Below the pieces are notes generated by a model. The model ran no database searches. It had not been told where the DNA came from and was given only the letters and a program-made list of their open reading frames with translations. From assembly GCA_001579985.1 (NCBI GenBank), contig LRSR01004040.1, forward strand, positions 1-35,031: a DNA stretch of 35,031 nucleotides, given 5' to 3'. This DNA comes from Hypsibius dujardini (lineage: Eukaryota > Tardigrada > Eutardigrada > Parachela > Hypsibiidae). Positions 32,535-35,031 of this stretch are shown piece by piece. Numbering within the stretch: the first letter of the stretch is position 1; every line of letters begins with the position of its first letter. The translations under genes and the position numbers were made by a program.

Positions 32535-35031
32535 AAGACAGATAGATAGAAACAGGCAGACAGACAAATAGACAGACAGGCATTTTACTGCGAGAGTTAT
32601 AATGTACAAATTAATATGAGAAACTGTTGCAGTAATGCTTTCCTCAAAGGCTTAGGAACTAGAAAATTATTCACGTTTTAGTTTTTGAGACAAAAACTAA
32701 ATTAAACCAAACCTTTTCCTTAGCTGAAAACTTGAGCGGGACAACGAACGTTTGATCAACAAATTTTTGCTAAATTACTATGCTAATAAATAACCTAGTA
32801 ACTAAACAGTTTACTTTAGCGTTTTAGTTATAACGTTTTTAGTTTTAGTTTAGAGCTTTTAGTTGGCCAAAATTTGTTGCTTTATCAGGAAGAAGAGCAG
32901 GTGTCTGCTGCCAAGGAGCCGCCACTCCCGCCTTCGCGTCAGCCGGGAAAGCCTACGACTGAACCTCAACCGCTGCCTGTAATTGCCTCCTCAAGTTTGA
33001 AGGACAACACTAAAGCAGTACAACCATTGCGGAAGTTCACCTCTCAGCTCAACTCGACCTTTCTAGATCAGACCGCGAAGTTTCAGCCAGCTTTGTTGGA
33101 AGCAATGACCACAGTTGCTCCGGTTAGAACCTCACTTTCCGACTCGTCGACCCCGGGAATGACTGACCTTTCACCACCGTCACCATACGTCTTTTCGACG
33201 GCCAATTCCGCTGCCCAGACCTCTTTGTCCTCGGCAAGCCCCCAACTGGTGGCGTCGCTTATTCCGGCGTCTGATACCGACTGTGGCGGTAAGTTTTGTT
33301 AATGATTTTTGGATCCGAGTGATCGATCGATCGCTTGATTGATTGGTTGGTGGATCAACGATCAATCGATTATTTTGAAAGGGAATTCATTTCAGGGGAT
33401 CCTGAACTTCCTACCGAGACATCTGCTCGTTTGCAAGTACCTCTGTCGTTGTCTACCCCGATAGCGCTAGTGGTCGAGAATGTTCATGAGGAGGCCGCGC
33501 CGTGCAACGAACTCGGTAAGCTGGCGTCGGTCTTGCTCAGACCGGCTGCAGCTTTTCCGACGTGGAGGGAACTGGAACGGACGCGGCATCTCCACGGCAT
33601 TCGTAGTCATGGTAATGCCACGGTGCATTACACCGGCGTTGATGAACTGCTCGATGATCAAAATCCAGGGTAGGAAAAATTGACGCCAGGCGTGTATAAC
33701 TCTGAACAAGGAAAAGCCGACTGGTTAAAAGACAAGAAGGGTTGACAAACACACAGATTGACAGACAAACGGACGTGTAGATAGACACATAGACAGTTAT
33801 TAAAGTAAGGAGATAGACTGTTTGACAATGAGACAAGTGGCAGGGCAGCCACAGACAAACCGACGAATAGAATAGCAGATAGACAGACAGACAGACAGAC
33901 AATCAGACACACCGACAGACACAAAGACACACAGACAGACACACAAACAGACACACACACATCGACAGACACACAGACAGACATATTGACTGGCACTGTG
34001 TGACTTACTCATTCTGCAGTGACGACCTTGAATGCGCAGCTGAGGAAGGGGATCTTCCGGCAAGTACCATCCTGGATCAATCATTGCGACGGTTTGCGAC
34101 CCGTTTTCGAACTTCATTCTAACAACACGACTTTTATCATTCATACCAGATACAAGAGCTGGTGGAATTCGAAAGTCGCGTCGTGAAATGTAAATCCTCC
34201 GTCTTGTATGCTGGTGCAGCGTCGTTTGTCGCCGGCGCCGAGGAAGACGAGGAAGACGATCACATTCTCGCTCCTGGCCCCTTGGACTCTTTTCCAGGGG
34301 ACGACGTGCGTCCTGAACCAACAGCACGGCAATTGCGGATCACTTGGATGCGGGAGTTCTGCTCCGAAAAAGACGCCCCTGCTGATCCGGAGAGCCGTTG
34401 GAGCACCACGTTGACCCCCGCTTTGCCGTTCCCCGACCTGTCGCATCTCACACGGTTGCACCAGCGCCTGGCTGAAGGTTCCAGCGTCTCCCGTCGGGAG
34501 ACTTTGGAGTTGGAGCGACTCGGTTTGCTGTCGCAGGCGATGTCGAAGCTGAGCCTGCCATCGCTGGAACAATTGAAGCGATTGGGGAAGGACACTGTTA
34601 ACTCTGCTGTAAAGGCCCGTGTTAATCCGAAGTTTGAGGTGAAATTGATGTTCTGTATTAAGAAAGAACTCAATAAGTAAAATTAATTTCTTTTAATAGT
34701 TAAATAGCAGGAAATTAACAGTCAAAGTTAACGTGAATATCTTTCAGGCGCTGCTCGGCGACAAATTGGGAAGTATCGGAAAGCTCCCGGCCGTTGAATG
34801 TAGGAAAGGCAAGGGTGTGGCTGATATACTTCACGAGGTATGCGATGATTATATATTTCATCGGTTTAACTTTTTTCGGCTGGATATCAAAGCTGAAACC
34901 ATCGGCAGATCCATTTTTTATTTTTACTGAAAAAATGGGAAGTTTTTAGAAGCTTTTAATTTTCTAAAACATTTTTTTAATATCCGATTCACTTTTTAAC
35001 TTGGAGTCGCTTTAACTTGAAGTTTTTTTAA
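29023..35031 (+). CDS. REV3L: DNA polymerase zeta catalytic subunit REV3, N-terminal part
   Basis: Fifteen exons: 29023–29176, 29931–30168, 30255–30329, 30420–30501, 30782–30870, 30995–31096, 31174–31367, 31431–31506, 31808–32064, 32140–32444, 32889–33288, 33396–33669, 34020–34059, 34150–34638, 34748–34837, continuing beyond the window. These are 955 codons. The N-terminal domain is typical of B-family polymerase zeta: FSVRIVSVDSYVA, VIRIFGATPAG, FPYIYIPYDG, QQHVFKISIVKGIPFYGF, SFQPYEAHIPYILQFFMDHN, TTCELEVDVLAEDILN and NPGLEAIWRDENQRR. After residue ~335 the sequence is acidic or Pro/Ser-rich and poorly conserved, as in other REV3 proteins. Pol zeta (REV3–REV7 with POLD2/POLD3) extends mismatched ends in translesion synthesis. 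Exonuclease-like and polymerase domains are not in this window. Exon 13 needs a GC–AG intron. Exons 5–6 have a rival in-phase model, and exon 14 could end at 34676 instead of 34638. Confidence 0.95.
29195..29330. repeat. ACTAAA/GCTAA-rich dispersed repeat copy in REV3 intron 1
   Basis: CTAACTAACTAAACTAAGC units at the left end and TTTTAGTATTTTACTT followed by ACTAAACTAAAC at the right end resemble the copies at about 25045–25245 and 32665–32865. Confidence 0.5.
29571..29865. mobile_element. Foldback/MITE-like hairpin element in REV3 intron 1
   Basis: Left arm 29571–29677 and right arm 29759–29865 are each 107 bases and are inverted copies of one another around an 81-base loop. The inner 50 bases of each arm (29628–29677 against 29759–29808) differ at only two positions by eye. 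The outer parts are more diverged but align without large gaps, from CACACAAAA at the left to TTTTGTGTG at the right. The loop has no coding capacity that I recognise. The structure suits a non-autonomous inverted-repeat transposon or a long intronic hairpin. A clear target-site duplication was not found. Confidence 0.8.
30549..30720. repeat. (CAGA)n tract in REV3 intron 4
   Basis: The most perfect tract of the window: about fourteen uninterrupted GACA units (30551–30606), then CAGC/CAGA-like units. Confidence 0.92.
31590..31745. repeat. (CAGA)n tract in REV3 intron 8
   Basis: CAGA array with a long uninterrupted part around 31668–31710. Confidence 0.88.
32461..32582. repeat. (CAGA)n tract in REV3 intron 10
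   Basis: CAGA array with an uninterrupted run near 32492–32534. Confidence 0.9.
32665..32865. repeat. ACTAAA-rich dispersed repeat copy in REV3 intron 10
   Basis: The segment begins GTTTTAGTTTTTGAG, then AAAACTAAATTAAACC, and ends with GTTTTTAGTTTTAGTTTAG. It has the same inverted-symmetric composition as the copies near 25045 and 29195, next to a CAGA tract. Confidence 0.5.
33310..33370. repeat. (TTGA)n/(ATCG)n degenerate run in REV3 intron 11
   Basis: GATCGATCGATCGC followed by TTGATTGATTGG and ATCAACGATCAATCG. It is a short self-complementary tetranucleotide run filling much of the 107-bp intron. Confidence 0.6.
33736..33990. repeat. Degenerate (CAGA)n/(ACAC)n tract in REV3 intron 12
   Basis: CAGA array with ACAC interruptions across most of the 350-bp intron, ending just before the acceptor of exon 13. 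Confidence 0.87.
34838..35031 (+). other. Start of an AT-rich REV3 intron, cut by the window end
   Basis: GAG followed by a GTATGC donor begins an AT-rich stretch with stops in the REV3 frame. The next REV3 exon lies outside the window. Confidence 0.6.

Noticed and set aside
34639-34680. Extension of REV3 exon 14 to the donor at 34676
   Set aside because: It is possible in phase with the other frame of exon 15, but the GAG|GTGAAA donor at 34639 keeps the ALLGDKLGSIGK frame, which looks more protein-like. Kept as an alternative only.
1-35031. tRNA, rRNA or other structural RNA genes
   Set aside because: I looked for B-box (GGTTCGAATCC-like) and cloverleaf patterns by eye and saw none; a tRNAscan or Infernal run would settle it.

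Overview
This is a gene-dense stretch of an animal nuclear genome. Every long coding signal is split by GT–AG introns of about 60–750 bp, the proteins match metazoan families, and there are no operons, ribosome-binding sites or prokaryotic features. Introns are loaded with degenerate tetranucleotide tracts, (CAGA)n/(TCTG)n and (TTGA)n/(TCAA)n. A compact-genome invertebrate fits. A tardigrade is my guess, but the window itself does not prove it.

Layout: (1) 1–8300, plus strand: a 19-exon gene for a ZYG11/ZER1-type substrate receptor of CUL2 ubiquitin ligase (LRRs then ARM-like repeats). (2) 8411–9047, minus strand: a small two-exon gene for MOZART1 (MZT1), a gamma-tubulin complex subunit that is easy to miss because each exon is short. 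(3) 10324–18485, plus strand: a 19-exon gene for a 1322-residue, Ser/Arg/Pro-rich, mostly disordered protein with a compact helical C-terminus; I do not recognise it. (4) 19119–19529, minus strand: an intronless 136-codon gene of unknown function. (5) 20592–27726, minus strand: a complete 14-exon gene for the P5A ATPase ATP13A1, the ER transmembrane-helix dislocase. (6) 28228–28728, plus strand: a possible small membrane protein, weakly supported. (7) 29023 to the end, plus strand: the first 15 coding exons of REV3, catalytic subunit of DNA polymerase zeta. The gene runs off the window before the polymerase domain.

The exon models were built by hand from ORFs, splice consensus and phase. All joins preserve the reading frame. 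Uncertain ones are the first two exons of ZYG11, exon 5 of the Ser-rich gene, exons 5–6 and 14–15 of REV3, and the whole of gene 6. MZT1 and the Ser-rich gene are divergent neighbours, as are ATP13A1 and the REV3 side, so each pair may share a promoter region. The genes do not form an evident pathway, though ZYG11, MZT1 and REV3 all belong to cell-cycle or genome maintenance.

The most notable non-coding structures are a ~295-bp hairpin (foldback/MITE-like) element in REV3 intron 1, a 49-bp tandem repeat in an ATP13A1 intron, a dispersed ACTAAA-rich repeat family, and complementary CAGA/TCTG tracts in introns on either side of particular exons, which could pair in the pre-mRNA.
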